Of a DNA stretch of 64,000 bases, positions 45,566-53,989 are shown piece by piece. Source of the DNA: JAHFUI01 sp039931615 (GTDB taxonomy: Bacteria > Acidobacteriota > Vicinamibacteria > Vicinamibacterales > CAVVIG01); contig JBDTRR010000026.1 of the NCBI GenBank assembly GCA_039931615.1, positions 8,430 to 72,429 of the forward strand. Direction: 5' to 3'. Within the stretch, counting starts at the first letter, position 1. Every line of letters starts with the position of its first letter. The translations under genes were made by a program, and so were the position numbers. The notes below the pieces were generated by a model. It was not told where the DNA came from. It saw nothing but the letters and a program-made list of their open reading frames with translations, and did not search any database.

Positions 45566-45779
45566 TGGTCCTTGGTGCTTGGGCCTTGGTCCTTGGTCCG
45601 TCCTTGGGTCTTGGTCGTCCCTGGTCCTTGGTCGTCCTTGGTCCCAGGTGGGCTTGGTGCCTTGGTCCGTGCTTGGTCTCTTGGTCCGTGCTTGGTCCTT
45701 GGTCGTCCCTGGTCTCGGGTGGTCCTTGGTGCGTCGTCCCTTGGTCTTGGCCCGTCCCGGGTCCTTGGTCGTGCCGCGC
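45566..45779 (+). repeat. Left arm of degenerate GGTCCTT heptamer repeats
   Basis: About 210 nt of imperfect GGTCCTT/TTGGTCC units read on the plus strand, some with expanded or changed bases. The matching inverted arm is at 45951-46016. It immediately precedes the menG start. Confidence 0.8.
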
Positions 45780-45791
45780 GGTGACGTCACC
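45780..45791. repeat. 12-bp palindrome GGTGACGTCACC
   Basis: A perfect palindrome at the junction of the left repeat arm and the four-helix-bundle remnant. It overlaps the remnant's stop codon (TGA, 45789-45787). Confidence 0.4.
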
Positions 45792-45950
45792 CTTCCAGCG
45801 TGCTTTGAAGCCGTCTCGTCATTCGGCCGATCGAGTTGCTCAATTCAACCAACTCCTCTGCCTCGGCGTCGACAAGATATTTGCGACCATGGGCGGCGTA
45901 AAAGCAGGTCCGGACCTCGGCGTTGGAGGCAGCCGAGTATCGCAAGAAGG
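45787..45950 (-). pseudogene. Remnant of a four-helix-bundle (S23/IVS-type) protein gene
   Basis: The reading frame ending at 45787 gives FLRYSAASNAEVRTCFYAAH, then GRKYLVDAEAEELVELSNSIGRMTRRL. This matches the third and fourth helices of the four-helix-bundle family (FLxxAxGSxxEL..L..A...GYL and EEIGRML). The N-terminal half, normally with LVVWQKA and RAAVSIPSNIAEG-type segments, is missing and replaced by the heptamer arm at 45951-46016. Functions of this family are mostly unknown. Relatives sit in rRNA intervening sequences, and the Avd protein of diversity-generating retroelements has a similar fold. Confidence 0.65.
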
Positions 45951-46016
45951 GACTAAGGACCACCAAGGGACCAAGGACGGACCAAGGCCCAAGAACCAAG
46001 GACCAAGAACCAGAAC
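45951..46016 (-). repeat. Right arm of AAGGACC heptamer repeats (inverted)
   Basis: ACTAAGGACCACCAAGGGACC and similar units are the inverted counterpart of the 45566-45779 arm. The two arms face each other around the four-helix remnant, so the whole block can form a long imperfect cruciform. It lies just after the ubiX-type stop at 46026. Confidence 0.8.
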
Positions 46017-46025
46017 CCGTCACCC

Positions 46026-46643
46026 CTACCCGCCAACCCGTCCCGTCCAGGGTGGATACAGCTCGTGTTCGAAGCCGAGTCCGCTGAGAATCTTACCGGC
46101 CATGAAGTCGGCGAGATCGTCGAGGGTTTTCGGCAGCTGGTAGAAGGCGGGCATCGCCGGGAGGATCATCGCGCCCGCTTCCGCGCACAGTACCATGTTG
46201 CGCAGCTGCGGCAGACTCATCGGCGTCTCGCGCGGCACGATCACCAGCCGGCGGCGCTCCTTCAGCATCACGTCGGCGGCGCGCTCGACCAGGCTGCGCG
46301 ACAAGCCGTGCGCGACCCCGGCCAGCGTCTTCATCGAGCACGGCACGATCGCCATGCCGCTGCAGCCATGACTGCCGCTCGCAATCGTCGCCCCCAGATC
46401 GCGGTTGCTGTGCACGGCGATCGTCCCGGCGCCAACACCATCGCCGTATCGTGCGGTGAGGTAGGGCATCAGGTTCTCGACCGTTGCCTCGTCGCCCAGC
46501 TCGTCACGCAGCAGGCGGCGGCCGTAGTCGGAGATCACCACCTCGACGTGCACCCCGCGGGCCAGCAGCGCCGCCAGCGTACGGGTGGCGTAGATCGCCC
46601 CGCTCGCACCGGTGATCGCGATCGCGACCGCGCTACCCGACAT
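46026..46643 (-). CDS. ubiX: Flavin prenyltransferase, UbiX type
   Basis: 205 aa. It makes prenylated FMN, the cofactor of UbiD decarboxylases. IAITGASGAIYATRTLAAL (N-terminal flavin loop), GSHGCSGMAIVPCSMKTLAGVAHGLSRSLVERAADVMLKERRRLVIVPRETPMS and the C-terminal PAMPAFYQLPKTLDDLADF are standard. It overlaps the UbiA-type gene by 11 nt. With the UbiD gene at 52.5 kb it forms the decarboxylation step of the futalosine pathway (MqnM-like role). Confidence 0.94.
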   Translation of the reverse strand: MSGSAVAIAITGASGAIYATRTLAALLARGVHVEVVISDYGRRLLRDELGDEATVENLMPYLTARYGDGVGAGTIAVHSNRDLGATIASGSHGCSGMAIVPCSMKTLAGVAHGLSRSLVERAADVMLKERRRLVIVPRETPMSLPQLRNMVLCAEAGAMILPAMPAFYQLPKTLDDLADFMAGKILSGLGFEHELYPPWTGRVGG

Positions 46644-47484
46644 AGATCGAAACCGCCAGGACGATCAGATAGAGGATGCCGACGTAGCCGTTCAGGTCGA
46701 AGGCGAGCTTGACCCGGGACAGGTCGTCGGCGCGGACGAGCGACTGCTCGTAGATCAGCAGCAGGGCGACGGCGATCACGCCCAGTCCGTAGAGCCGCGG
46801 CAGGGGCGTGACCCACGGCAGCGCCATCAGACAGACAATGGCGACGACGTGCATGGCGCGGGAGATCGCCAGAGCGGCCGGCACGCCGAATCGCACCGGA
46901 ATCGATCGCAAGCCGTGGGCGCGGTCGAACTCGACATCCTGACAGGCATAGAGCACGTCGAAGCCGCCGACCCAGGCGCCGATCGCCAGCGCCAGCAGCC
47001 ACGGCTCCCAGCCGGCGCGGCCGCCGGCGGCCAGCCAGCCGCCGACCGGCGCCACCGCCATCGCCAGCCCGAGAAACAGCTGCGTCCAGGTCGTGTAGCG
47101 CTTGGCGAGCGAGTACCAGAAGACGATCGCCAGCGCGACCGGCGACAGCAGCAAGCAGATCGTATTCAGACGCGACGCCGCGGCCACGAACACGACCGAC
47201 GCCACCGCCACGAACAGCGCCGCCTCGCGGAACGTCATCGCGCCGCGCGGCAGCTCACGACCGGCCGTTCTCGGATTGATCGCGTCCATCCTCGCGTCGA
47301 CCACGCGGTTGAAGCCCATCGCCGCGCTCCGGGCCGCGACCATCGCGACCACCGTCCAGACGATGGCCGACGGGGCAATCGACACATGACGGGACGCCAG
47401 CAGCGCACCGGCCAGCGCGAACGGCAGCGCGAACACGGAATGGCTGAAGCGAACGAACGACAGATAGACGCGCAATCGTTTCAT
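46633..47484 (-). CDS. ubiA: UbiA-family prenyltransferase (MqnP type)
   Basis: 283 aa integral membrane enzyme with about eight helices. The two Asp-rich motifs that bind prenyl diphosphate and Mg are GFNRVVDARMDAINPRTAGRELPRG (about residue 57) and YACQDVEFDRAHGLRSIP (about 180). By position in the menaquinone locus it should prenylate the naphthoate precursor (MqnP role) rather than 4-hydroxybenzoate. ATG 47484 starts MKRLRVYLSFVRFSHSVFALP. Confidence 0.88.
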   Translation of the reverse strand: MKRLRVYLSFVRFSHSVFALPFALAGALLASRHVSIAPSAIVWTVVAMVAARSAAMGFNRVVDARMDAINPRTAGRELPRGAMTFREAALFVAVASVVFVAAASRLNTICLLLSPVALAIVFWYSLAKRYTTWTQLFLGLAMAVAPVGGWLAAGGRAGWEPWLLALAIGAWVGGFDVLYACQDVEFDRAHGLRSIPVRFGVPAALAISRAMHVVAIVCLMALPWVTPLPRLYGLGVIAVALLLIYEQSLVRADDLSRVKLAFDLNGYVGILYLIVLAVSIYVG

Positions 47485-47530
47485 TGCAGGCTGCAGGCTG
47501 CCGACGGCGGAGGCGAGGCCGATTGCGGAC

Positions 47531-48754
47531 TCACCCTTCGATCCAACTCAGGTGTTCAGGCTCGACCCCGGACACCAGATATTCTTCCACATCATCAATG
47601 CCCGGCGGCACGGCGACGGCCAGCAGTCGGGCGGCCTTGCCGGATTCCAGCGTGCCGTAGTCGGCGGCGAAGCCGAGCGCACGGGCGCCCTGCCGGGTCG
47701 CACTATCGAGCAGGGTCGCCGCCGGCACGCCCGGCGCCAAGCGGCGCAGCGCCGCGAGTTCGGCAAACAGATTCAGATCCGGCGTGCTCGCCAGGCTGTC
47801 CGTGCCGACCGCCACGCGCACACCCGAGGCGTAGAACGATTCAATCGGCGGCGTCCCCGCGCCCGTCAACAGGTTACTGCGCGGACAGGTGACCAGCGTC
47901 GTCCGCCGCGCCGCCAGGCGCCCGAGATCGGCCCGCGTCATCTGCACGCCGTGGACGGCGATCAGCCGCCCGGTGAGAAACCCGTTCTGCTCGAGGTACT
48001 GAACCGGGCTGACGCCGGGGGCCGTCCAGGCCGCGTCCCAGACACCGAGACTGTCGAGCAGCTCCCGCCACGGGCCGGCGCCGGTGCGGATGAATTCGAC
48101 TTCTTCAGCCGACTCCGAGAGATGGACGCTGTACGGCGCGGACGGATCGTGATCCAGCGCGGCGCGGATCGCCTGCAGCATGAGCGGCGCCACCGAGTAT
48201 GGCGCATGGGCCGCCAGGGTCACGCGCAGCCGATCGGTCTGGCGAAGTGAGGCGACCTGCTGCATGGCGCGCGCCACCACCGCTTCTGCATCGGGCGCCC
48301 GGAAGCCGATCAGCTCGTGGAAAACAACGCCGGCGAGCGGACTGCGCGCGATGCGGTCGAACGTGACCAGCGTGTTGCTGATATCGCCGACCAGTGCGGT
48401 GCCGGATCGCAGCGCTTCGGCAATGCCCTGATCGATCCCGTCGAGGAGTGTCGCCGCCGCCGGATCGGGGTACTGGCGACGCGCCGCCATCACCGCGCGG
48501 ATCCACGCGACGAAACTGGTCCCGGCGGGCACCTGCCCCCGCAGGTAGGACAGCTCGAGGTGCGTATGCGCGTTGACCAGGCCGGGCATGATCGCGACGT
48601 CGCCGAGGTCGACCTCGCGCATCGAATCGGCATCCCGACCGTCCGCACCGGCCGGTCCATGAGCGGCCACCCGATCGCCATCGACAACCACCCACCCGTC
48701 CCTGATCGGTGGGGCGCTGATCGGAAGAACCCAGGCGGCGTGATACCGGATCAA
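47531..48754 (-). CDS. mqnX: Amidohydrolase, probable aminofutalosine deaminase (MqnX)
   Basis: 407 aa. Metal-binding motif VNAHTHLELSYLRG (about residue 64), HAPYSV, SVHLSESAEEVEFI, VHGVQM and VGTDSLASTPDLNLF are typical of the ATZ/TRZ deaminase superfamily. Its start overlaps the mqnC stop by 4 nt and it sits amid futalosine-pathway genes. Family members so placed convert aminodeoxyfutalosine to dehypoxanthine futalosine precursors. Substrate assignment therefore rests on context. Confidence 0.8.
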   Translation of the reverse strand: MIRYHAAWVLPISAPPIRDGWVVVDGDRVAAHGPAGADGRDADSMREVDLGDVAIMPGLVNAHTHLELSYLRGQVPAGTSFVAWIRAVMAARRQYPDPAAATLLDGIDQGIAEALRSGTALVGDISNTLVTFDRIARSPLAGVVFHELIGFRAPDAEAVVARAMQQVASLRQTDRLRVTLAAHAPYSVAPLMLQAIRAALDHDPSAPYSVHLSESAEEVEFIRTGAGPWRELLDSLGVWDAAWTAPGVSPVQYLEQNGFLTGRLIAVHGVQMTRADLGRLAARRTTLVTCPRSNLLTGAGTPPIESFYASGVRVAVGTDSLASTPDLNLFAELAALRRLAPGVPAATLLDSATRQGARALGFAADYGTLESGKAARLLAVAVPPGIDDVEEYLVSGVEPEHLSWIEG

Positions 48755-49959
48755 GTCGGGATGGTGCGGAGCTGCTTGCCGGTCCGGCTGCGGGCGGGAT
48801 AGTTCGCCAGCTCCTGCGGCACGGTGACGTCGCCGTCGGCGCGCGCCGTGCCGAGCTCGAGCATGCGCGGCACCTCACGCTGGCGATAGATCGGATCGCC
48901 GAGGATTCCGTAGTGCATGTCGCGGCGCTTGGCGATGAAGCCGGCGTCTTCGATGTTCCGGACGATCTCGACTTCATCCATGCAATAGCTCGCGCCGGCG
49001 GCGCGGACGACGTTCTCTTCGATCATCACGCTGCCCATGTCGTTGGCGCCGAAGGCCAGGCTCAACTGCCCGACCTTGCCGCCTTGCGTCACCCACGACG
49101 CCTGCAGGTTGTCGAAGTTGTCGAGCACGATGCGGGAGGTCGCCAGCGTCCGGAGATACTCGATGCCGGTCGCTTCGCTGCCCGACAGCTCGGTGTGCTC
49201 GGGTTGATAGCTCCAGGTGATGAAGGCGGTGAATCCACCGGTTTCGTCCTGGAGATCACGAAGCCGGAGCAGATGCTCGAGCCGCTCTTCCTCGCTCTCC
49301 ACCGTGCCGTACATCATCGTCGCGGTGGTCCGCAGACCGGCCCGATGCGCGTGACGCATCACGTCGATCCATTCATCGGCAGTCGCCTTGCTGTAGCAGT
49401 GCAGCAGCTTCCGCACCCGATCGACCAGGATCTCGGCGCCGCCGCCGGGAATGCTGTCGAGGCCGGCCGCAATCAGGCGGGCGATGACCTCCGGGACCGG
49501 CAGCTGCGACAGCCGGGATAGATGCACGATCTCCGGCGGCGACAGGGCGTGCAGCTTGAAGCCCGGATAGCGGTCCTTGACCGCGCGGAACAGATCCTCG
49601 TACCAGGAAAGCGGCAGGTCCGGATTGTGGCCGCCCTGCAGCAGCAGCTGGACACCGCCGACCGCGATCGTCTCGTCGATCTTCCGGAAGATCTCGTCGA
49701 AGCCGAGCACGTAGCCCTCGGCCGATCCCACCTCGCGGTAGAACGCGCAGAAGTTGCACCGGGCGACGCAGACGTTGGTGTAGTTGACGTTGCGATCGAT
49801 GATGTAGGTGACGACGCCGTCACCGTGCTTGCGCGCGCGCACGGCGGCGGCCAGCTGCCCGAGGAGCGCGGTCGGCGCCTCGCGGTAGAGCGCCAGCGCC
49901 TCGGCTGCCGTCAGCCTGCCGCCGGCACGAACCTTATCTGCGAGTATGTCGATGGTCAT
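48751..49959 (-). CDS. mqnC: Cyclic dehypoxanthinyl futalosine synthase, radical SAM
   Basis: 402 aa. The radical SAM cluster is in NYTNVCVARCNFCAFYR (Cys 64, 68, 71). QLLLQGGHNPDLPLSWYEDLFRAVK, HALSPPEIVHLSRLS and SIPGGGAEILVDRVRKLL follow, all matching MqnC rather than MqnE. It cyclises dehypoxanthinyl futalosine. ATG 49959 overlaps none upstream. A 150-nt gap with a decayed repeat separates it from mqnA. Confidence 0.93.
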   Translation of the reverse strand: MTIDILADKVRAGGRLTAAEALALYREAPTALLGQLAAAVRARKHGDGVVTYIIDRNVNYTNVCVARCNFCAFYREVGSAEGYVLGFDEIFRKIDETIAVGGVQLLLQGGHNPDLPLSWYEDLFRAVKDRYPGFKLHALSPPEIVHLSRLSQLPVPEVIARLIAAGLDSIPGGGAEILVDRVRKLLHCYSKATADEWIDVMRHAHRAGLRTTATMMYGTVESEEERLEHLLRLRDLQDETGGFTAFITWSYQPEHTELSGSEATGIEYLRTLATSRIVLDNFDNLQASWVTQGGKVGQLSLAFGANDMGSVMIEENVVRAAGASYCMDEVEIVRNIEDAGFIAKRRDMHYGILGDPIYRQREVPRMLELGTARADGDVTVPQELANYPARSRTGKQLRTIPT

Positions 49960-50017
49960 TTCCTATCACGAGCAGAGAAGAGCAGGTCGGAAAGTCAATC
50001 CTTCCAGGGCCGCTTCA

Positions 50018-50068
50018 GTGTCTGCTTTCAGCGGACTGATCCGGCTCAAAGCCGGACCCCACATACAA
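50018..50068. repeat. Decayed cloverleaf repeat between mqnC and mqnA
   Basis: The hairpins TCTGC-TTTCA-GCGGA and TCCGGC-TCAAA-GCCGGA (about 50020-50057) lie next to ACCCCACATAC, a degraded outer arm. This is the fourth locus of the intergenic family. Confidence 0.55.
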
Positions 50069-50109
50069 TCGTTGGACCTCGCGTACATTGCAAATCCGCG
50101 GAGCCGCCG

Positions 50110-50898
50110 TCAATAGAACTGCAACTCGCCGGCGGGCACCAGCTCGAGCTCAGCCGCGTAGCGGAAAAACAGTCTGAGGCCGTCGAGCTCGGCGTCACCC
50201 AGTTCGTATCGGATATTATCCCGCAGATATTGCGCGCCGATCGCCCGCAACGCCGGATCGCTGTAGTAGGCGCTGGCGACCTGTTCCGGCTGACTGACAC
50301 CGGCGTCCCTGGCCTCCTGCAGGCTGCGCACGTCCGCCGCCGTCAAGACATCCGCCCGCCCCGCCCAGAAGGCGTAGACGAACGGCAGACCAGTCATCCG
50401 GGTCCACGTCTCCCCGAGATCGATCTTCGCCAGGCTGGTGGTTCGCTCCGTCAAGAGCGCGACATCGCCAATCAACAGGGCCGCGTCGCACCGTTCCAGC
50501 ATCGCTGACAGGTCGGGTCCACTGGGCACCAGCTCGGGCTGGATACCGAACGCCCGCGCGCAGAGGACCCGGGTCAGCGCCACCGAGGTGCGCGAGCTGC
50601 TGTCCAGCGCGATCGAGCGGATCTCGGAGACCGACCGTCTGGTGTAGATCGCCACCGATGCCACCGGTCCCAGCGACCCGATCGCCACACCCGGCACGAT
50701 CCGGTAGCGCTCCTCTCCCGGCGCGCGCAGGTATTCGATCGCCGGTATCAGCCCGACATCGACCGCGCGTTCGTGCAGCAGCCTGGCGCACTGCGCCGGC
50801 ACATCGAATCGCAGATCGAAGCGGGGGTGCTCATCGAGGCCGACGACGCATGGCCGGGCGTTGAGATAGCCCACGGCTCCCAGGCGGACTCGCGTCAT
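50110..50898 (-). CDS. mqnA: Chorismate dehydratase
   Basis: 262 aa. MqnA converts chorismate to 3-enolpyruvylbenzoate, the first futalosine-pathway step. It has RLGAVGYLNARPCVVGL, FDVPAQCARLLHERAVDVGLIPAIEYLR, VPGVAIGSLGPVASVAIYTR and LDSSSRTSVALTRVLC, ending with the helical VSQPEQVASAYYSDP segment. It overlaps the upstream MqnE-like gene by 4 nt. Confidence 0.95.
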   Translation of the reverse strand: MTRVRLGAVGYLNARPCVVGLDEHPRFDLRFDVPAQCARLLHERAVDVGLIPAIEYLRAPGEERYRIVPGVAIGSLGPVASVAIYTRRSVSEIRSIALDSSSRTSVALTRVLCARAFGIQPELVPSGPDLSAMLERCDAALLIGDVALLTERTTSLAKIDLGETWTRMTGLPFVYAFWAGRADVLTAADVRSLQEARDAGVSQPEQVASAYYSDPALRAIGAQYLRDNIRYELGDAELDGLRLFFRYAAELELVPAGELQFY

Positions 50899-51848
50899 CC
50901 GTTGGCGTTCGCTCCCGGTGCCGGTCGTTCCTGAAGACCCGGATCGGCGGCCGCCGGGCCGCCGGTCGTTTCGAACCGTCCGTTCCGCTCGATCGGCTGC
51001 TGACCGGCGGCGCGGATGTTCCGGCGAATCTCCTCGAGCGGCGCGCGGCGCCGCCCTTCGCCGGTCTCGTCTTCCGGCGACACCGCATCGACATCGTCGG
51101 CGCCGACGGTGAGCGCGACCTGCGCCAGCTTCGGGCCGTAGAGCGACCAGTCCACCTGGATTGACGGGATGTTGTCGACGATCAACCGCGCCAGCGCCAC
51201 CCGCTTCAAATCGTCGTAGCCGGTCGAGGGGACGGCCGGGTTGAAGGCGCGCGGCAGTGGCGCGAACGCCCGGATCACCGCCACCCGGCGCTGCAGATCC
51301 GCGACCCGCCGGAACAGCGCCGGCATGTCCGAGGCTGGCAGTTGATGGATGGTGAGGCGGGCCAGCGCAAGGCCGCTGATGTTGACCTCCTCGATCGCCC
51401 GCCGCGGGTCCGGCAGCCGATCGAAGGCAGCCTCGGCCACCAGCTCCAGTCCGGCCGCCTGCAGCTCCTCGAGCAGCGAGCGGAGTGTGATCCGATCATC
51501 GGCGGCGAGCCGCTCGAGCTCGAGCAGTGAAAACGCCGACACCGGAATCCCCCGCGCCAGCGCCGCGATCTGACGGACGCGCTCGACCGCCGCCTTGCGG
51601 CTGAGCGGCGCGCCGACGAGGCGAATTTCGCCGGCCGCGGGCGGCCACGCCGCGGCACCGTCGGGCGCCGCCGCGACATCCGCCACCCGCACGAACGTGG
51701 TCCGCGTCCCGTGGCGCCGCCGGCGCGCGTCGTCCGCCATCATGCCGATGGTGATGATGTCGGCGCTGGCGGCGAGGGCGCCGATCTCGTCGTCGGTCAG
51801 GCGCGGCCCCTGGGTCAGCCGGGATGTCAGATCTGCGGAAACAGTCAC
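50895..51848 (-). CDS. Cysteine-free MqnE-like (degenerate radical SAM) protein
   Basis: 317 aa. The C-terminal half resembles aminofutalosine synthase MqnE: STGYDDLKRVALARLIVDNIPSIQ, then YGPKLAQVALTVGADDVDAV, and IRRNIRAAGQQPIERNGRF. The N-terminal HGTRTTFVR matches the segment before the CxxxCxxC loop. The loop itself is replaced by VADVAAAPDGAAAWPPAAGEI. The whole protein contains no cysteine, so it cannot hold a 4Fe-4S cluster or do radical SAM chemistry. It is translationally coupled to mqnA. It may be a structural or regulatory partner of the pathway. A canonical mqnE is expected elsewhere. Confidence 0.8.
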   Translation of the reverse strand: MTVSADLTSRLTQGPRLTDDEIGALAASADIITIGMMADDARRRRHGTRTTFVRVADVAAAPDGAAAWPPAAGEIRLVGAPLSRKAAVERVRQIAALARGIPVSAFSLLELERLAADDRITLRSLLEELQAAGLELVAEAAFDRLPDPRRAIEEVNISGLALARLTIHQLPASDMPALFRRVADLQRRVAVIRAFAPLPRAFNPAVPSTGYDDLKRVALARLIVDNIPSIQVDWSLYGPKLAQVALTVGADDVDAVSPEDETGEGRRRAPLEEIRRNIRAAGQQPIERNGRFETTGGPAAADPGLQERPAPGANANG

Positions 51849-51906
51849 TGAATTCGATCTTACAACGACCCGCCTGCCGGCCGCGTCGGCCGCGGATGGA
51901 GGCCGG

Positions 51907-52443
51907 TCAGGAAACCGGCGGAGCCAGGAACAGACCCATCGCCATCGCGAAGGCGGTCGCGAGAACCCAGCCGATCACACAGACGGCAATCGCCCGGCCG
52001 GTGCTGCGATAGTCGAGCGCCTGACGGACGGCGACGACCATCGCCGCCAGCATCCAGATCGCGGTGATGACGAACACCGGAATCGTCACGCCGGGCAGGA
52101 TGCCGAACACCCGCAGGAGGCCAGGGGTCGCCGCGAACCCGGTGGTACGGAGCAACTCGCCGAGATCGACGCGGGTGCGAGCCTCGGGCAGGAGACGCGC
52201 CCCGATCTGCAGCGTCAGCAACGCCCACGCGCCCCACGCCATCAACGCCACGATGGCGAACAAGACGGCGGTGAGGAGCGTCGTGCCCCCCAGCCCCCGC
52301 CAGCCGACACCGGCAGCCAGGCTGGACAAGACGATGACGATCAACGCCTGCCCCGTCGCCTGGTCGTCGCCTTCGACCTCCTCGTAAATCGCCGAGTCCA
52401 GCGCCGCGGCGCCGATGAGTCGCTGCAGAAACGAATTCGTCAC
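51907..52443 (-). CDS. YIP1-family integral membrane protein
   Basis: 178 aa with about five hydrophobic segments (ALIVIVLSSLAAGV, TLLTAVLFAIVALMAWGAW, TIPVFVITAIWMLAAMVVAV and others). The beginning SFLQRLIGAAALDSAIYEEVEGD matches YIP1/Yip1-like bacterial proteins. Function is unknown. It lies in the menaquinone locus between UbiD and the MqnE-like gene. GTG 52443 was chosen, though a TTG at 52470 would add nine residues. Confidence 0.7.
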   Translation of the reverse strand: MTNSFLQRLIGAAALDSAIYEEVEGDDQATGQALIVIVLSSLAAGVGWRGLGGTTLLTAVLFAIVALMAWGAWALLTLQIGARLLPEARTRVDLGELLRTTGFAATPGLLRVFGILPGVTIPVFVITAIWMLAAMVVAVRQALDYRSTGRAIAVCVIGWVLATAFAMAMGLFLAPPVS

Positions 52444-52535
52444 GGTGTTGCCATTCCAGACCTCATCCAAGGTCTTGTTTCGAACATTCAGGACCGGAAG
52501 CCAGCTTCAGGGTCACCGGCCAACCGCCTCTGGAA

Positions 52536-53978
52536 CTAACCCTTGATTCTCGTCCAGATCTCGGCCGCCCGGCGACCCGCTTGTTCGGTGGTGGCGATTC
52601 GTGCCGGCCAGCTTCGGTTGTACCCCTCGGACGCCCACTTGCGGGTCGCGTCGATGCCCATCTTCCCCCCGTAGGCCGGCAGCTCGGCGGCATCGTCCAG
52701 ATCATCGACCGGTCCGCGGGTCATCTGCACGTCGCGCAGCGGGTCGATATGGGTGCCGACAATCCACGCCACCTCGCTGAGATCATGGACGTCGACATCC
52801 TTGTCGACCACGACGATCGCCTTGGAGAACATCAGCTGGCCGAGGCCCCAGAACGCATGCATGATCTTGCGGGCGTGCCCCGGATAGCGCTTGTCGATCG
52901 AGACGATCACGAGGTTGTGGAAGATGCCTTCAGCCGGGAAATGCATGTCGACGATCTCTGGTACGGTCTTGCGGATCATCGGCAGGAAGATCCGCTCGCT
53001 GGCGAGTCCGAGGTAATAGTCTTCCATCGGCGGCCGGCCGACGATCGTCGTCAGGTAGGTCGGCCGCTTCCGCCGGGTCAGGCAGGTCAGATGGAACACC
53101 GGGTAATCATCCGGCTGGGAATAGAAGCCGGTGTGATCGCCGAACGGCCCTTCGCGGCGGCGCTCGCCGGGCTCGACGTAGCCCTCGAGGATGATGTGCG
53201 CGTCAGCGGGGACCTCGAGATCGATGGAAACGCACTTGACCATCTCGATGCGGCGGCGGGACAGGAAGCCGCCGAGCAGCAGTTCGTCGAGGCCTTCCGG
53301 CATCGGCGCGGTGGCGCAGTAGGTCAGCACCGGCTGCGGGCTGAGGACCACCGCGACCTCGAGCCGCTTTCCCAACCGCTCGGCGACGCGATGATGCTGC
53401 GCGCCTCCCTTGTGCCGCTGCCAGTGCATCCCGGTGGTCCGGCCGTCGAACACCTGCATGCGGTAGGTGCCGATATTGCGCAGGCCGGTCTCCGGGTCCC
53501 GGGTGAAGACCAGCGGCAGGGTGATGAACCGGCCGCCGTCGCCGGGCCAGCAGGTGAGAATCGGCAGTTCGTCGAGCGTGCCATCGCGCTGCACCACTTC
53601 CTGGCACGGCGCGTCCTTGACCGTCTTCGGCATCAGGTCGGTCAAGCGTCCGACCAGCGGCACCATCTTCAGCGCGCCGAGCACGCCTTTGGGCATCTGC
53701 GGGGTGAGCAGCTCCTCGATCTCGCTGGCGAGATCGTCCAGCTTCGCCACGCCGAGCGCCAGGCACATCCGCTCCATCGATCCAAAGACATTGCTGGCGA
53801 CGGGAATGTCGAAGCCGGTCGGCCGCTCGAACAGCAGCGCCGGACCGCCGTCGGCCGACTTGCAGGCCCGGTCGGTGACCGCGGCGATCTCCAGATCGGG
53901 GCTGACCGGCTCGGTGACGCGTACGAGCCGGCGGCGTTTGTCGAGGTCGGCAAGAAATTCGGCTAGATCTCGGTACAT
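52536..53978 (-). CDS. ubiD: UbiD-family prenyl-FMN decarboxylase
   Basis: 480 aa. It starts MYRDLAEFLADLDKRRRLVRV. Family motifs are ASNVFGSMERMCLALGV, NIGTYRMQVFDGRTTGMHWQRHKGGAQHH (prenyl-FMN contacts), EGPFGDHTGFYS with the catalytic Glu, and RKTVPEIVDMHFPAEGIFHNLVIVSI. It needs the UbiX product made at 46.0 kb. In this cluster it should decarboxylate the naphthoate intermediate (MqnL-like role). Confidence 0.92.
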   Translation of the reverse strand: MYRDLAEFLADLDKRRRLVRVTEPVSPDLEIAAVTDRACKSADGGPALLFERPTGFDIPVASNVFGSMERMCLALGVAKLDDLASEIEELLTPQMPKGVLGALKMVPLVGRLTDLMPKTVKDAPCQEVVQRDGTLDELPILTCWPGDGGRFITLPLVFTRDPETGLRNIGTYRMQVFDGRTTGMHWQRHKGGAQHHRVAERLGKRLEVAVVLSPQPVLTYCATAPMPEGLDELLLGGFLSRRRIEMVKCVSIDLEVPADAHIILEGYVEPGERRREGPFGDHTGFYSQPDDYPVFHLTCLTRRKRPTYLTTIVGRPPMEDYYLGLASERIFLPMIRKTVPEIVDMHFPAEGIFHNLVIVSIDKRYPGHARKIMHAFWGLGQLMFSKAIVVVDKDVDVHDLSEVAWIVGTHIDPLRDVQMTRGPVDDLDDAAELPAYGGKMGIDATRKWASEGYNRSWPARIATTEQAGRRAAEIWTRIKG

Positions 53979-53989
53979 GTCAGCGCCCC

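Noticed and set aside
45566..45790. N-terminal extension of menG through the heptamer repeat (75 extra residues)
   Set aside because: The added residues are repeat translation (KDQGRPRTK-like) with no family match. GTG 45565 gives a normal UbiE length.
45566..46016. CRISPR array
   Set aside because: Units are about 7 nt, degenerate and contiguous without spacers. No Cas gene is near.
45787..46023. Diversity-generating retroelement, because Avd shares the four-helix fold
   Set aside because: No reverse transcriptase, template repeat or variable target is visible, and the fragment is truncated.
48751..49959. Reading this radical SAM gene as mqnE
   Set aside because: The SPPEIVHLSRLS and LLLQGGHNPDL segments fit MqnC. 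The MqnE-like sequence is the separate cysteine-free gene upstream of mqnA.
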